NCBI RefSeq assembly: GCF_963169125.1 | Contig: NC_084802.1 | Location: 22,041,107-22,105,106, forward strand | DNA from: Humulus lupulus | Taxonomy: Eukaryota > Streptophyta > Magnoliopsida > Rosales > Cannabaceae | Reading direction: 5' to 3' | DNA length: 64,000 nucleotides | In this document: piece by piece, positions 45,095 to 57,024 of the stretch | How the letters are laid out: each line of letters opens with the position of its first letter | How positions within the stretch are numbered: position 1 is the first letter of the stretch | Made by a program: the position numbers and the translations under genes | The notes under the pieces: model-generated | The model's database searches: none | What the model was told of the DNA's origin: nothing | The model's input: the letters and a program-made list of their open reading frames with translations, nothing else

Positions 45095-47800
45095 TTAGGA
45101 GGGAGGAGCATCCTCCTTGGCTCTTACTGCTTCATCCCGAGCAGCATCCTCCGCGTCGAGTCGAGCCTGCCATTTAGCCACGAGTTCTGCCTCGAAAGAG
45201 CCTAGGAAGTTGGTATCAAGATCGGCATTACTGGACCAGATCCTATACATGGCCAGGTCGACCGCTCAATCTTTATTCTCCTTAAACTCTGCAAGGAGAC
45301 GAGCCTTTTCGCTCTCCACCATCTCGAAAGTGGCCGCTTTCTCCTCCTCAAGCTTGGCATTGATCCTCTCAAGCTCTGCGAGCCGGGCATTCACCTTCTC
45401 AAGCTCGGCTGTCTTGGCCTTCATCTATTCAGCTTCAGCCTCCATCTTTGCCTTTGTGGCCTTGAGCTCGTTAGTAAGCTTAAGCTGAAGATTCTTAGCC
45501 TCTTGGGCGTAGGATATGCTTGAGTGAACCTCATTGCTCAACTTATAGTTAAGTTGAGCAACAGCAGCAAGAGACTAAAACACAAACAAAACCGATTAGA
45601 ACACATGCTAAGCTTAAGTACAATAAATGGTAAAGTGAGAAGAATTACCGCAGCATCGAGCTCGTTACTCTTGTCATAGAGGGTGTTGTAGTCTCAAGAA
45701 TTGTTCAAGAGCAGCCACTGGGGAGCCTCAAAGCTGCTGATGCTCTGGCCTACCCGAGACAAGATGTCCGAGTCAAGAGTAGCCCCATGAGTCCTAGCGG
45801 CGCTGTCAATGACATACTCATCAACATGAGTAGAAATCGACAACATGCGCTCTTTCGACGCTGGCTTCTTCGGAGAAAGGCCAAGAGTTGGGCGAACTAG
45901 AATAATAGGAGGCATAGGAGGGACATCTGTGGTGGAAGCTTCGACCTACGAAGCAGGGTCCACAGCCAAGCTCGTAATAGTGGGAGCTGGAGGAGGAGGA
46001 GTTTTCTCAGTTCGCTTAAGGACTTTGGCAAGATGATCTGACCTCCGCGAACCTCTTGGGAGCTTACTCCTCTGGCCCCCCTCACCACCGGCGAGCACGG
46101 TGTCATGGTCGGAGTCCATATCACTTGCACAATTACACCACATTATAAGAAATTCCAAGACAAATAGTTAGCATGAGGCAGACAGGTAGGGAATAAAAGG
46201 ACAATTAAAGAGAAACCTAACTGGAACTCTCCCCCGAGCTCGTGCTCGGCGACCACGTAATTCCCCCATCTTCAGAAGAGGTGGGGGGAGTACATTCCCT
46301 ATACGTGGAAGTCAACCTTGAAAGGTCTCTATAATCATTTGTCCTATATTGAATGGCTACTCCATTCCATACCTCGTTCACACTATACATAGTGTCATAT
46401 TTTCCTAGCCAACTATCAAACCTATGTACTCTCTCATCTACTCAGGACCATTCATAAAAATGGTCCCTATCATCTTCACACAAGACTAATCTGTCTGGCT
46501 TATGCTTAAGTAGCGAGGGAGACCATAAGACCGAACTAAGGATAATTGTACCTCTGTTGCTCGAGCTCGAGGCCTCGTTCCCTGATTACGGACTCCTGGG
46601 ATGAAGAGCTGGGGGTTGTGTCTTAGAACTGTGCCTCAGAGGGAGGCTGCCAGTTGGGAGAGGCAGAAACTCCCACTTGGTATATTTCTTTTGACCAGTC
46701 ATTTGTAGATTGATCCTTTTCCAGAAGCCCGCAAGCTCGAAGCATATCTTCATGAAGAAGATAGGAAATGGAGCGCCTACCGTAAGGTAATTGGAGCAAG
46801 GTCTCCTTATGCTCTTTCATCTTATCGGAGGGAGAAGGCTAGTGATAATTGGATGAAGAAATAAACATATCATGAGTGATTCGAGCCTAAGCATAAAATT
46901 CGAGCACAAAAAGAAGAGATTTTTTATAATTACGAATTCGTCTGAACGAATAGTATCTGGAAGGAGCCAGGCCATCTGTCCAAAAGAAAGCCTTCTTGAA
47001 ATCGGGGGGATGGTTGGGTAAGTCCTCAAAGATTTTCTTCTCCTTGGGATAGCTCGAAAGGTAGTACAAGCCGTCTCCTCCCCGAGCTTAGGAGGGATTG
47101 CTTTTCAAGAAAAAGAGATACATAATCTCCTTTGGTGAAGGTGCTTCCCACTTTAGCTCGTGGAAGAGCGACATCAGGGATGACAAAACCCTGTATGAAT
47201 TGGTGTTGACCTGGAAAGGGGCGAGCCCGACAAAGTCTAAAAAGTCCTTGAAAAAGGACTTTAAGGGCAGTAAAGCCCCTGCCTTCATGTGCTCCTAGCT
47301 CCAGGCCGCATACTTCAACTTGTTGTTGGGATTCCCATCTCTCGAAGCATGACAGCTTCACTCATGGGAGGTCGGGGCTTGACACTTCAGCGAGCCTAAT
47401 AGTCCAATCCCGTGGAGAGACAAAATCTCAGAGATCTGCCCCAGTGAAGAAACCGAGCTCCAGTAGTGCTCGACCTCGAAGAATTCTCTCTTCGAGGTGG
47501 GAATGGAGGTTGACTATAAGGTAGAAAGGGGGTTTGATGGTTCTCCCATCAGTGAAAATTGAAGGCCCCCCAGCTTGAAGGCGATTGTTACTCTAAGAGT
47601 GGGATCGATGGGGATTGGTCTGGGCTCGGGGTCTGGATCTGGGTAGATGGCGACCCTAAGTCTCTTCCTTTTCCTCTCCTCGACCTCGTCGATTTGACGA
47701 CGAAAGTGATCTCAGGTATCTTCTTGCTCACGCCTTAGTTGGTGCTCCCAAATCAAGCGCTGATTCCAGGTGGAAGGTGACTCCGGGCTCGGAGTTTTTC
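45095..47800 (-). pseudogene. Antisense accessory gene of Tat element A, with introns
   Basis: The minus strand is coding over about 2.7 kb. An N-terminal part at about 47550-47720 includes RRQIDEVEERKRKRLRVAIY. A conserved domain at 47040-47300 (FKDFLDFVGLAPFQV, YRVLSSLMSLFHELKWEAP) is homologous to 51780-51930 in element B. A Ser/acidic stretch is near 46222-46250. The C-terminal coiled coil at about 45270-45470 (TAELEKVNARLAELERINAK) leads to a final domain (LGSFEAELVAKWQARLDAE) with stop at 45095-45097. Candidate introns are 46124-46221 and 45575-45648 (GT...AG in minus sense); their positions match introns of the B gene. Stops (for example in EAEAE/MKAKT and KENKD/AVDL) show decay. Accessory antisense genes are known in some Tat elements such as maize Grande; the biochemical role is unknown. 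Confidence 0.7.
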
Positions 47801-48484
47801 GGTGAGTAAGGAATTGCGAGCCTTGATCGAGACTACAGCGTAAACTCGATCCAAAGGACGAGGCCAGTGTCGGAGCGTGTATTCCACGGAAAGAAAGGAA
47901 GGTGGATTTATTTTTGAGGATCCCGATATTTCAAGGAAAAAAGTTGGCGGATCCTCAAAAAGTGATATTTTTGGGAAATGTGCAATTTAAAAACCCTAAA
48001 TTTGTACCTAGTATCTTGGTGCACATGATATGTCATCCAAAATTCAAAAAACTCGATAAAAGAACCGTAATTGGATCTATTACACAAAATTTGGGTTTGG
48101 AACCCATGATATTAGAACTTAAGAGTAATACTTATCGGCTAAATACTCTAGTGTGCAAAACTAGTAAGTGAACCAACAGTGCAACAATATAAACGTGCAT
48201 GAAAACAGGGCATGTACACGGACGTACGAAACTAAGAACTTAAACTTACACAATGTAGTCTGCGAAAATAGAGAGATCGATGACCGAATGAGAAGTTTCA
48301 AAGACGATCTCACGGAATCGAAGAGGCCAACATTGCTTTGTCTTCTCGGCTTGGAGAACATGCAAGAGCTGGGCAAAGAAATTTCAGGTTTTTCTCTTTT
48401 TCTCTCTCTGAAAGCTTGAAGGCAAAAGTAAAATGGGGAAGATGATGGAAATGTATTTCTAGACCCCTGGGAATGTCAAAAGCT
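47801..48484. other. Internal 3' sequence of element A beyond the antisense gene
   Basis: Contains short frames on the plus strand (47902-48171, 48168-48419) that I do not recognise. It would hold the 5' flank of the antisense gene. The first half of the 3' LTR, expected just left of 48485, is missing. Confidence 0.4.
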
Positions 48485-48875
48485 GAATTAATCTATTATC
48501 CGTTCCCGATTTCCAAGGGAAGTTTCCATGTATATAGGAGATATTGTATTTAATATCATTATTTCAATTGATATACAGAATATCTTCCCGAAATATGTGG
48601 GAATGAACTCTATAACCTTCCCTATAAATAGAGAAGGAATCACCACTTGTAAGGGACCGATTCTCTGATTTCTGACTTCTTGAGAGGAAGCTCTGGGTAA
48701 TTTATCTCTGAAGAATTCCAAAAAAATCCATATATTAATAATATAGACTCGTGAACTAGGCAGAATTAACTGCTGAACCACATAAAAACCGTTTGATCCT
48801 CTTCTTTAAATTCATTCGCTCCATTTTCCATTTGCTTAATTGCTCTACTGTTTAAGTTGACGAAAAACGGCGTCA
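48485..48875 (+). repeat. Partial 3' LTR of Tat element A
   Basis: Aligns by eye to 31010-31400 of the 5' LTR with about one difference per 15-20 bases, ending in the same GACGAAAAACGGCGTCA. The first about 385 bases are absent. TATA box at 48623-48630. The right flank AAAAT does not match the left flank of the 5' LTR (ATAGT). Confidence 0.85.
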
Positions 48876-50853
48876 AAAATAGTTTTATTAAGTATTAAAT
48901 GCACATTTTATGTGATGGGTTAATAAGTGAACATGTGGCATTAAACTTAGTCCAAGTATTAAAATTAAAATGAAAACCAAAATAGTTTAGTCTTAGGTTT
49001 GCCAAAAAAAAAGGAAGAATTTGACTCTTTTTAAAATTTAAAGATAGGCAAGATTAAATCTATTTAAATTAAGTGACTATGTGTCTAGAAAAGTTTGCTA
49101 AATGAGGATTTAAAATATTTAATTTAAGTAGTCAAATAACTATGTAGAGATAGTAGTGTGATGGTTGAACTAAGAGTTAGATAAGTAAATGAAGTTTTCG
49201 TAACTTTAGGGTGCTGTAAATTCAGACCATGTTTTGACCCAGTTATATTATAATTTTGGAAAAATAGTATTTCTACAAAGTTGTAGATAATTTAATTATA
49301 TTTCCAACGGTGTAACAATGGTTTAAATCGGATTCCTATAGCTAAATTTAGTTTAATTTTACTACAGAATAGTCCAAAGTTACGGGATATAGGACAGTAG
49401 TTGGGACTTTGACTAAAGTTTGAACCAAATGGAGACTATGTGGCATACTTGGAGATGATGTAGCAACAAAAAGGGAGTAAGACTAGGCTGGACAAAACCA
49501 TATAGTTGAGGGAAGATTTGATTTTTAAAATTTAAGTTGAATAGTGTGGAGAAAATCAAGGAAGGGAGTTAGGGTTTGAAGCCTATAAATAGAGACTTAC
49601 CATTCACCATTTTTCTCGCACTCAATAGCTCTCAAAATCCTCTCATAATTTTGAAATCCATAGTTCCGAAAGCTCTCTCCATTTTTCTATAAATACTCTT
49701 CATGGCCATAGCCGAAACATTAGTCCTTATAGTGCTCGGGATCTATTTCATCTATTTTCTTTATTTTTCCTTAAACACTATTCCCTTTCTAAACCCTATT
49801 ATAGCCGAAATATTGAACCCCATCAAGCCAATATAGAGCCAAAATCTACCCAAGTATCCAAACTCTTGGTTTTGTTGTTGGGGATAGACATTAGAGAGAA
49901 GACTCAGGATTTCATCATTTTGGTTCTAGGTCGAAGGTATGACTTTATGAGGTTTAGAAAATTCTTGAAAGTATAGTTTTATTATAAGGCTCCAATATAA
50001 ATATATTATGTTGTATTTAAGGTTGATTAAACATTTTCTATAGCAAGCAATCTCTTCTCTTTCTTTTTCTCTCCACACTCAAGGTAAGGAAAATTAGGTA
50101 GTTTAGTTTATGACCTAGTTTATGCTTTGTATGACCTAACATTTCAGATACAATAAAGGGGTAAGTGTGTCTGGACCTAAGGTGTCCAATGATGTATGAC
50201 GGATTTATGTCCGGTAGGCTCGGTTGCCAAAGTTTTATGACGGACCTAAGATGATGTCCGGTGTATGACGGACTTATGTCCGGGGCTTAATTGCCACCCC
50301 TGTATAAGAACTTATCTTTTTATTATATTTTACTTGTTATAATGACCTATGACCTATAGTTATGAATATAATTTATGACTTAAGACCTATGACTTATGAA
50401 TTGGGATTTATGATTATGATTTAGGCTATGATATAACCTAGGGTTTAATGATGTTGTATGATTAGTATAAATATGTTTTATTATATGATTTTATGGCTAA
50501 CTTTTGTTTATATGTTCCTTGCTGGGCTTAGAAGTTTGCCCCTTATGATGTTGTTGTTCAGACAATTGATGATAGAAAGGCCAGGGGCGAGTGGGACTTA
50601 GAAGCTTCGTGATGTACTCGTGGGGACCATATAGTCGAGGAAGATCAAGCGGGCCTATTTTTATTAAAGCATGTTTCTTTTAAAGTTTTATTTAATGTTG
50701 CTCATTTTAGTATGTTAAAAACAATTATTTTATTTATATGTAAAACCATGGATCCATTTACTTATTTTAATTTTCATTCAATAAAAGAGAAATGTTTATG
50801 TTTATGATCTAACGTTGTATTCTCGATAATTTATGAGAAATTAGGGTGTTACA
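48876..50853 (+). repeat. LTR4-type LTR (5' border uncertain)
   Basis: The sequence has LTR features: TATA box in GCCTATAAATAGAGACTT at 49584-49591, a GTCCGG-repeat part near 50160-50290 (GACGGA.TTATGTCCGG in several copies), and an end at GAAATTAGGGTGTTACA. The last about 220 bases match 16242-16460. No TG start was found between the end of element A (48875) and about 49000, and no primer site follows, so it may be a truncated solo LTR. Confidence 0.6.
49584..49591 (+). promoter_or_regulatory. LTR4 TATA box
   Basis: TATAAATA about 1.27 kb before the LTR end; consensus and position only. Confidence 0.45.
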
Positions 50854-51346
50854 CCTACACTGCTTAATAGCGTGAAGTTTTTGGTACATATTTGTGATGA
50901 AATACGTACCACTCAAAATAGTGTAGTTTCGGTGCTAGAAACCGATGGTTTCACTTTCTATGGCCAACTTGAGGATATTGTGGAGTTATGCTATTCTCAT
51001 GGTTACTCGGTAGTATTGTTTCGATGCAAATGGTTCAACACTGATCCAAGAAAGGGTCAAAATGTGATTGAGAATAACATAACTAGTATCATGATCAATT
51101 CTGAATGGTACAAGAACGAGCAGTTTATTCTCGCTATTTAAGCAAAACAAGTTTTCTACTTGGAAGATCCTTCAAGAAACAAAAATTGGAAGGTAGTAGA
51201 AGAAGTAAATCATCGAAAGATCTGGGATCATCCAAGCATCGATGATGATAACGAGGTTGATGTCATGCATGATAGAACTTCATCAAATTTTGTACTCACA
51301 GTGGAATTAGGAGAGTTGGAGATTATGCATTTGGATCGACCTAGTC
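50854..51346 (+). pseudogene. CACTA (En/Spm) transposase-associated DUF4216 fragment
   Basis: The plus-strand translation reads FLVHICDEIRTTQNSVVSV, FYGQLEDIVELCYSHGYSVV, LFRCKWFNTDPRKGQNV and EQFILAI, a TAA, then KQVFYLEDPSRNKNWKVVEE and SSNFVLTVELGELE. This is the DUF4216 region found next to the transposase domain in plant CACTA proteins. Only about 160 residues remain, between the end of LTR4 and the antisense gene of element B. One stop at 51139-51141. No CACTA terminal repeats were seen. Confidence 0.85.
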
Positions 51347-51419
51347 GCGCTGCTTGTCCTTTCTTAGCTTTTAGGTCACCTACTAAGTTTTTTCTCGTTC
51401 TTGTTCGCTAGACGATCAG

Positions 51420-54400
51420 ATGGGGCCAAAAAAGAATGTGTCCAAGAAAAGTACAGCCTGCTCGTCGTCCCAGGAATCTAGCAGAGGGAAGGAGGTCGCA
51501 ATAGAGTCTCCCATCCCTTAGTTTGGTCCCACGGTGGAGAAGGAGCTCGAGGTGGGACCTGATGCTTTCTTTGAGGCGGAGAGGGTAGTCTCGAAGATCA
51601 CGACCCAGGGGAGGGTTAAAAAGATACTGTTGTCCCACAACATTGAGATTGGGACCGGCGCTCTTATTGCCTGACCTCCTTTCGAGGGTGAGAGGAGTTG
51701 CACGCCCCTTGATGAAGATTTCGTGGCCTGGAGCGATGAGCATCTCAGGGCCGGGGCCTTCCTCCCTCTGGATTAGTACTTTGCCGACTTTCTAAACCAC
51801 ATAAAGTTGGCACCATTTCAACTGCCTCCGAATTCTTACCGTCTGTTGGGGGGGCTGAGGTATCTCTTCCTGAGGCACGAGTGGGAATCCCCACCCCAGC
51901 GGACATCCTCTACTTCTTCTGCCTCAAAGCCAGCTCGGATCACAAGGGACGAGGTGATGGGTTATACTACCTGACCCGCTTCTCTAACTCGTCTGTGGTG
52001 ATTGAACTTCCCAGCCATCCCAACAACTTCAAAGATCAATTCTTTATGTCAAATGGGTTTCGCAGAATACCACTACTTCAACCGTCCTCGTAAGCCTTTT
52101 ATCTTTAGCTCACGTAATTTTTTTTCTTTTTCTTTTCACGTGTATACTGACTGGAGCATCATTATGCAGCCATTTTTGTGAGAACGGCTAAGGCCGTGAC
52201 TCTTGGTGGTCAATATGATACCCTGGCGGGGCTTCTGCCCAATGAGAAGGACTACCACCAGCTCATGTCAAACGACACGATGTTGGCGTGTAAGTTGATC
52301 TCTGCAGGGCAAACTCTGGCCTTGAGGAGGACGCGGGCCAATCATCCACCAGCCCGCGTGCTGGCGACTATTCTCGAGGTCGATGCCGCGGCTCACGATG
52401 GGGACGAGCAGGAAGAGGAGCCTGAGGTGCCAGAGGTGCTGCTCGTGCGGAAGAGACGAGCTCCAGAGGATGCTCGGGATCCCGACTTGGATCGAGCTCA
52501 GTCAGGGGAAGCATCCGGCCCCTCCGACCAAGGTAACCCATATCCCTTTCGAGACCTAGATAGGGCAGCCGCAGACCTTAGGCTAGTTAGGTCTAACCCA
52601 AACCAGCAAGTGCAACGCCACCGAACTGATCCATACCATAACATAACCCTACTCCAGTGCGTAGATCAATTAGTGCTGCATAATGACGCAGGCCGTCCCA
52701 GGGGCACCGTAGTAGTAGACAACACTTTTTCCTTTAGGTCGGCCTTTTTTGAGGAGTATGGGGCCAACCTTAGGTCGTGGCCCTCCCTTCTCGAGGGCAT
52801 AGTTGCTCCTGGACTTAGGAAGTACGTGGATGTAACGACCCAACTATTCTAGACTTTGGACCATTAAAACTACTATACTTAATCATAAGAAAATGTACAT
52901 ATGAAAATATCATAACTTTATTTAAAACTGTAAAGAAAATGTTGACTACATAAAAATGCGTTTAGGATATGGGATTCCATTGTTTTAAAAATAAAAACAT
53001 AACATGATCTAAATAAATCAATTACAAAACTAAGTGTGGAAAAATACATAGAAAATATGATTTAAAGACTTAAAGACTTCATCCTCTAATCAAATGCTTA
53101 GTCCATCGATTCTATCCAGCCTCAATACACAACCCCCAAGTTGTCAAGAACCTTTCCGCTGCCATAGCTATTTTCCTGCACATATAAACATAAGCGAATG
53201 AGCCTAATGACCAGTAAGGAAAACCTAACAACATAAATCATATACATAAAATTCATATCATATGCTAAAAAAACATGTCATAAACATATACCATAAGCGT
53301 ATCACAAGCATATGTCATATATACTACAATGGCCATTATACTACTTGGGGCTTGTTAACTAATCAAGTCATATGCCCATTAGATTTGTGGGGCTTGCTAG
53401 CTAAGCAAGTCATATGCCCAAGTCTACTAACATATATAATATAACATTTCATAACACATAAATCATAAGATAACATATAACATATAAAATCCTATCCTAT
53501 TTTCCTTACCAATATACCAGGATATGAGAACAATATTGGAACTTTGGAACACTCCTAAAAGCCATAATAGAAAGGTGAGTATACTTAAAGAAAAGGGATG
53601 AAATGAACGAACTATACCATCGAAAAGATACTTACGAAGACCAATCTTACGTTCAAGATATTAGATTGCCTAACCAAAATAGAGAATATGAGTTAGGATT
53701 TTGAGTAGAAAAACTATAAGAATAACACAGAAAGGAACTAGAAGAAGGAATACCTCGAATGCTTCTATAACCGAACTACACCTTGAACTGAAATATACTA
53801 TGAACCTTACTTCCCGAGTGTTTATTAAGCTTATAAGGATAAAGCTTATAACCCCAACCCAAGTGTTTATCACTCTAAAATAACCTAGCAGCTTGCAAAC
53901 TCTGAACTTAGCTTGATGAATGAATAAATGGCTAGGTACTAGGTCCTATTTATAGAGTTCAAGAATGAAAAAATCTTCATTTAACTTGAATAAAATAATG
54001 GCTTTTTAATTGAAAATATTTGAATAATCGTTCAGCAGAGGCTGAAGACTCAGTTAGAAAGATGTTGGACTTATCAAGAGGTTAAAGAATAAATTAAGCT
54101 CGGTTTCAAAAGCATTAAAAAATCATGCACATGAGCCAATATATCGCCCCTAGTAGGCGATATATCGCCTGGGCTAATATGCCCGAGGCTCGTCGAGGTG
54201 GTCGTGCGAAGTTACGTGTTTTTCGTATCCCCGTATGGCGATATATCGGCCCCTAGTGCTGCGATATATCGGCATACGCTGAAATATTATACACGTAATT
54301 GCACTTTTTCAGCCTTATTTGAATTGAGTAAACAACCTTGACTAAGTCCTCTAACGATTTCAAAGCTACTGGCAGACCCTAGGATATTCAAATATTACTC

Positions 54401-56011
54401 TTAATAAGTTTATTCCTCAAAATACTTAATTATTCATTAAACATACATATGAAAAGTGTCATTTCCTTATTGGGTTTATCTAAACCTTATATTATAATAA
54501 ATATCACCTTCATAATCAGTCATATTAATTAAACCTTAGGTTATAATTAATATTCTTAAACTATAGGTTAAACTTATAAAATCTACAAGTGTTACTACGA
54601 GTGTCCAACTAAATCCCGGTCTGAACCAAAATCCACAGTCATAAAAATACTACAACTATTATTATTGCTACTACTATCTAACTAGCTAAGTAAAGTTCTT
54701 GGACTCTACAGTGGAGGAATCCAGTCCCGAGGTAGAGCCTGACCTAGAACCTCCCCTAATCCAAGAAGTGGTTGCTTTAGACTATCCTTCCCCTGTAGCA
54801 GCTACAAGGCCAGAGGTCGTGGAAATAGACTCTTCCTCTAGCTCGGAGGGTAGAAATTTTGCTACTTCATGTATATTTATCATTAATAATGTTGTTTTGA
54901 GAATGTATATGCATTCTTAACACAATTTTCATTCTTCTTTTCAGGCGAGGAGATGGCAGAGAGGGGGGAACCAGACATCCGCTCGATCTTCCCAAGAGGG
55001 AAATCGATCGAGGGTCCCCTTGTCAAGAGGCTTTGACCTACTTCCAAGAAAACGCTGCCCTCGGTTGTGACTGTCTCCGAATCCCCAACTAAGGGGAAAG
55101 GCTCGGGCTCAGGAGCTCCGCCCGCCATAACCCCACCTACGACCCTTCCTCGTCTTCCTCCACCTCCTGCTCGGGAACTGGTAGCACCGGTTGGTCCCCA
55201 AGCTCCAGTGGCCCCTGGTGCCACTGTTCGCATCCCCGTCAACCCCTAGGATTTGGAGCTGATTCTAGACACTTTTTCGGGGACCGTCTACGAGAATGCA
55301 AACTATTCGGTGGAGTAATTTTACAAGGCCAAGCCCACCAACCTGAGGGCAATTGAGGAAAGGAGCCCTGAAAATATTTTGGAGTCTGCCCTGGGGATGA
55401 ATCTCACAGTGAGCATTTTCCCCGACCTCACTTTTAATATATATATTTCATTTTTCGGGTATGTGTCTAACCATTTCTTTGCTTTTTTGTAGGCGATCTT
55501 GGCTCAACACCACAGCATCTCTCGGGTCAGGGCCAGGAACGAGGAAGTCAAGGTCGAGCTGTCCGCGACCCAAGCTGCTCTCGCCGCCTCTCAACAGAAT
55601 GAGCAGGGCGCCAAGGCTGCATTGGCGACGACCCATGCGAGTGAACAGGCAGCGAAGGCTGCCCTAACCACTGCACAGGAAGGCGAGCAGGAGGCAAAGG
55701 CTGCCTCGGCAGCCCTTAAGGCCGAGTTCGAGTGGGCCAAGGCCAGACTACTGGAACCCAATGCGATCATTCTGGTGGAGAAGAAAACATAGAGCTCCTC
55801 CATGGAGATTATTTTGTACCATTGCCGGGCTTTCAATCAGGATGGAAATTTCTCCTTCATGACCTCCGATGCATGGGGGAACTACCTTGAAAAGTTCAAG
55901 GCCTGACTGCAATAGGAGCTGCAGGCGCCGACCGAGACCGGGGAGACTTCTGCTGTGGGCGAGCAGGAGACTGAGGAGGTGACGTCCTCAGAGTGGCCTT
56001 GGGGAGCCTAG
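51420..56011 (+). pseudogene. Antisense accessory gene of Tat element B, four exons, split by a solo LTR
   Basis: It starts MGPKKNVSKKSTACSSS at 51420 and runs opposite to the gag-pol of element B. Exon 1 (51420-52089) holds a conserved domain (FADFLNHIKLAPFQLPP, YRLLGGLRYLFLRHEWES). Introns with GT...AG borders are 52090-52169, 54850-54944 and 55409-55492. Exon 2 contains EKDYHQLMSNDTMLACKLI and ends in a Ser/acidic stretch; it carries the solo LTR at 52831-54710. Exon 4 is an Ala-rich coiled coil (EQAAKAALTTAQEGEQEAK), then a C-terminal domain (GNYLEKFKA) with TAG at 56009-56011. In-frame stops (51519, 51672, 51775, 55790 and others) show decay. It is homologous to 45095-47800. Putative plant-transposon-like accessory protein; function unknown. 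Confidence 0.72.
52831..54710 (-). repeat. Solo LTR of the chromovirus family, with target duplication
   Basis: Plus view starts TGTAACGACCCAACTATTC and ends GGACTCTACA, 1880 bp, matching 18922-20807 and the reverse of 14326-16241. GTGGA occurs at 52826-52830 and again at 54711-54715, a perfect 5-bp target duplication. No internal sequence is present, so it is a solo LTR left by LTR-LTR recombination. TATA box at 53947-53954; CGATATATCG-type motifs at about 54138-54275. Confidence 0.92.
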
Positions 56012-56159
56012 AGAGTTTTTCTTTTTCTTTTTGTATCTGCACTTCTCATTTACTTGTTTGTAAATACTCAGCACGAGGCTTTTCTCCTCAAAACAATTTA
56101 TTGATTTTAGTTATCTCAAGTTTTACTTCGATCTTTATTTTTTTTATATTTTATGATGT

Positions 56160-56880
56160 GTTTGGTAAAAGCTTAGTTCGTGTTAGCTTTATTGACCATT
56201 TTTCTTTGAGATAGCAAAGCATTATTAGTCAATTTCAACCAACTTCTAAGTTTTAGGACCTGGTTGTGCCCAGGATATTTAATCTTAAAAGCTTAGTTCA
56301 CGTAAATTTTATCGATACCTCGTGCTTTTTAGAAAAAACACTGGTTAATCAATTTAACCAACTTCTATGTTTTAGGACCTGGTTGTGTCCAAGATATTTA
56401 ATTTTAAAAACTTTGTCCGCGTTAGTTTTATCGATATCTTGTGCTTTTTAGAAAAAGTACTGAATCAATTTAACCAACTTCTAAGTTTTAGGACCTGGTT
56501 GTGTCCAGTATATTTAATTTTAAAAACTTAGTTCGCCTTAGTTTTATCGATACATCGTGCTTTTTAGAAAAAACACTGGTTAATCAATTTAACCAACTTC
56601 TAGGATTTAGGACCTGGTTGTGTCTAGGATATTTAATTTTAAAAACTTAGTTCGCGTTAGTTTTATCAATACCTCATGCTTTTTAGAAAAAACACTGGTT
56701 AATCAATTTAACCAACTTCTAAGTTTTAGGACCTGGTTGTGTCTAGGATATTTAATTTTAAAAACTTAGTTCGCATTAGTTTTATTGATATCTCGTGCTT
56801 TTTAGAAAAACCATTGGTTAATCAATTTAACCTACTTCTAAGTTTTAGGACCTGGTCAGCTGGGTGCCCCCCAAGTAACC
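56160..56880. repeat. 119-bp tandem repeat, about six copies
   Basis: The unit contains TTTTAGGACCTGGTTGTG, starting at 56251, 56370, 56486, 56605, 56724 and 56843 (spacing 119, 116, 119, 119, 119). Other fixed parts are CTTAGTTCGCGTTAGTTTTA and CAATTTAACCAACTTCTAAG. The block lies between the antisense gene (ends 56011) and the pol 3' end (57025) of element B. Confidence 0.9.
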
Positions 56881-57024
56881 AGGTAGTAGACTTGTGTGGT
56901 TACTTGAACTAATTACACAAACAAGATCGTATAGACATAAATGAAATTAAAAACCGTTATATTTTTTTTATTCATATAGCTAATTGGCTTTTATACGCAA
57001 GCCTTACATTAAGGAGTGATTTGA

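Noticed and set aside
45117..45488. 123-residue Ser/Ala-rich plus-strand frame
   Set aside because: It is the complement of the coiled-coil exon of the antisense gene of element A; the minus strand gives the heptad-like Glu/Lys pattern and the B homologue.
47902..48171. 89-residue frame near the 3' end of element A
   Set aside because: No homologue in element B and no recognisable motif; probably chance.
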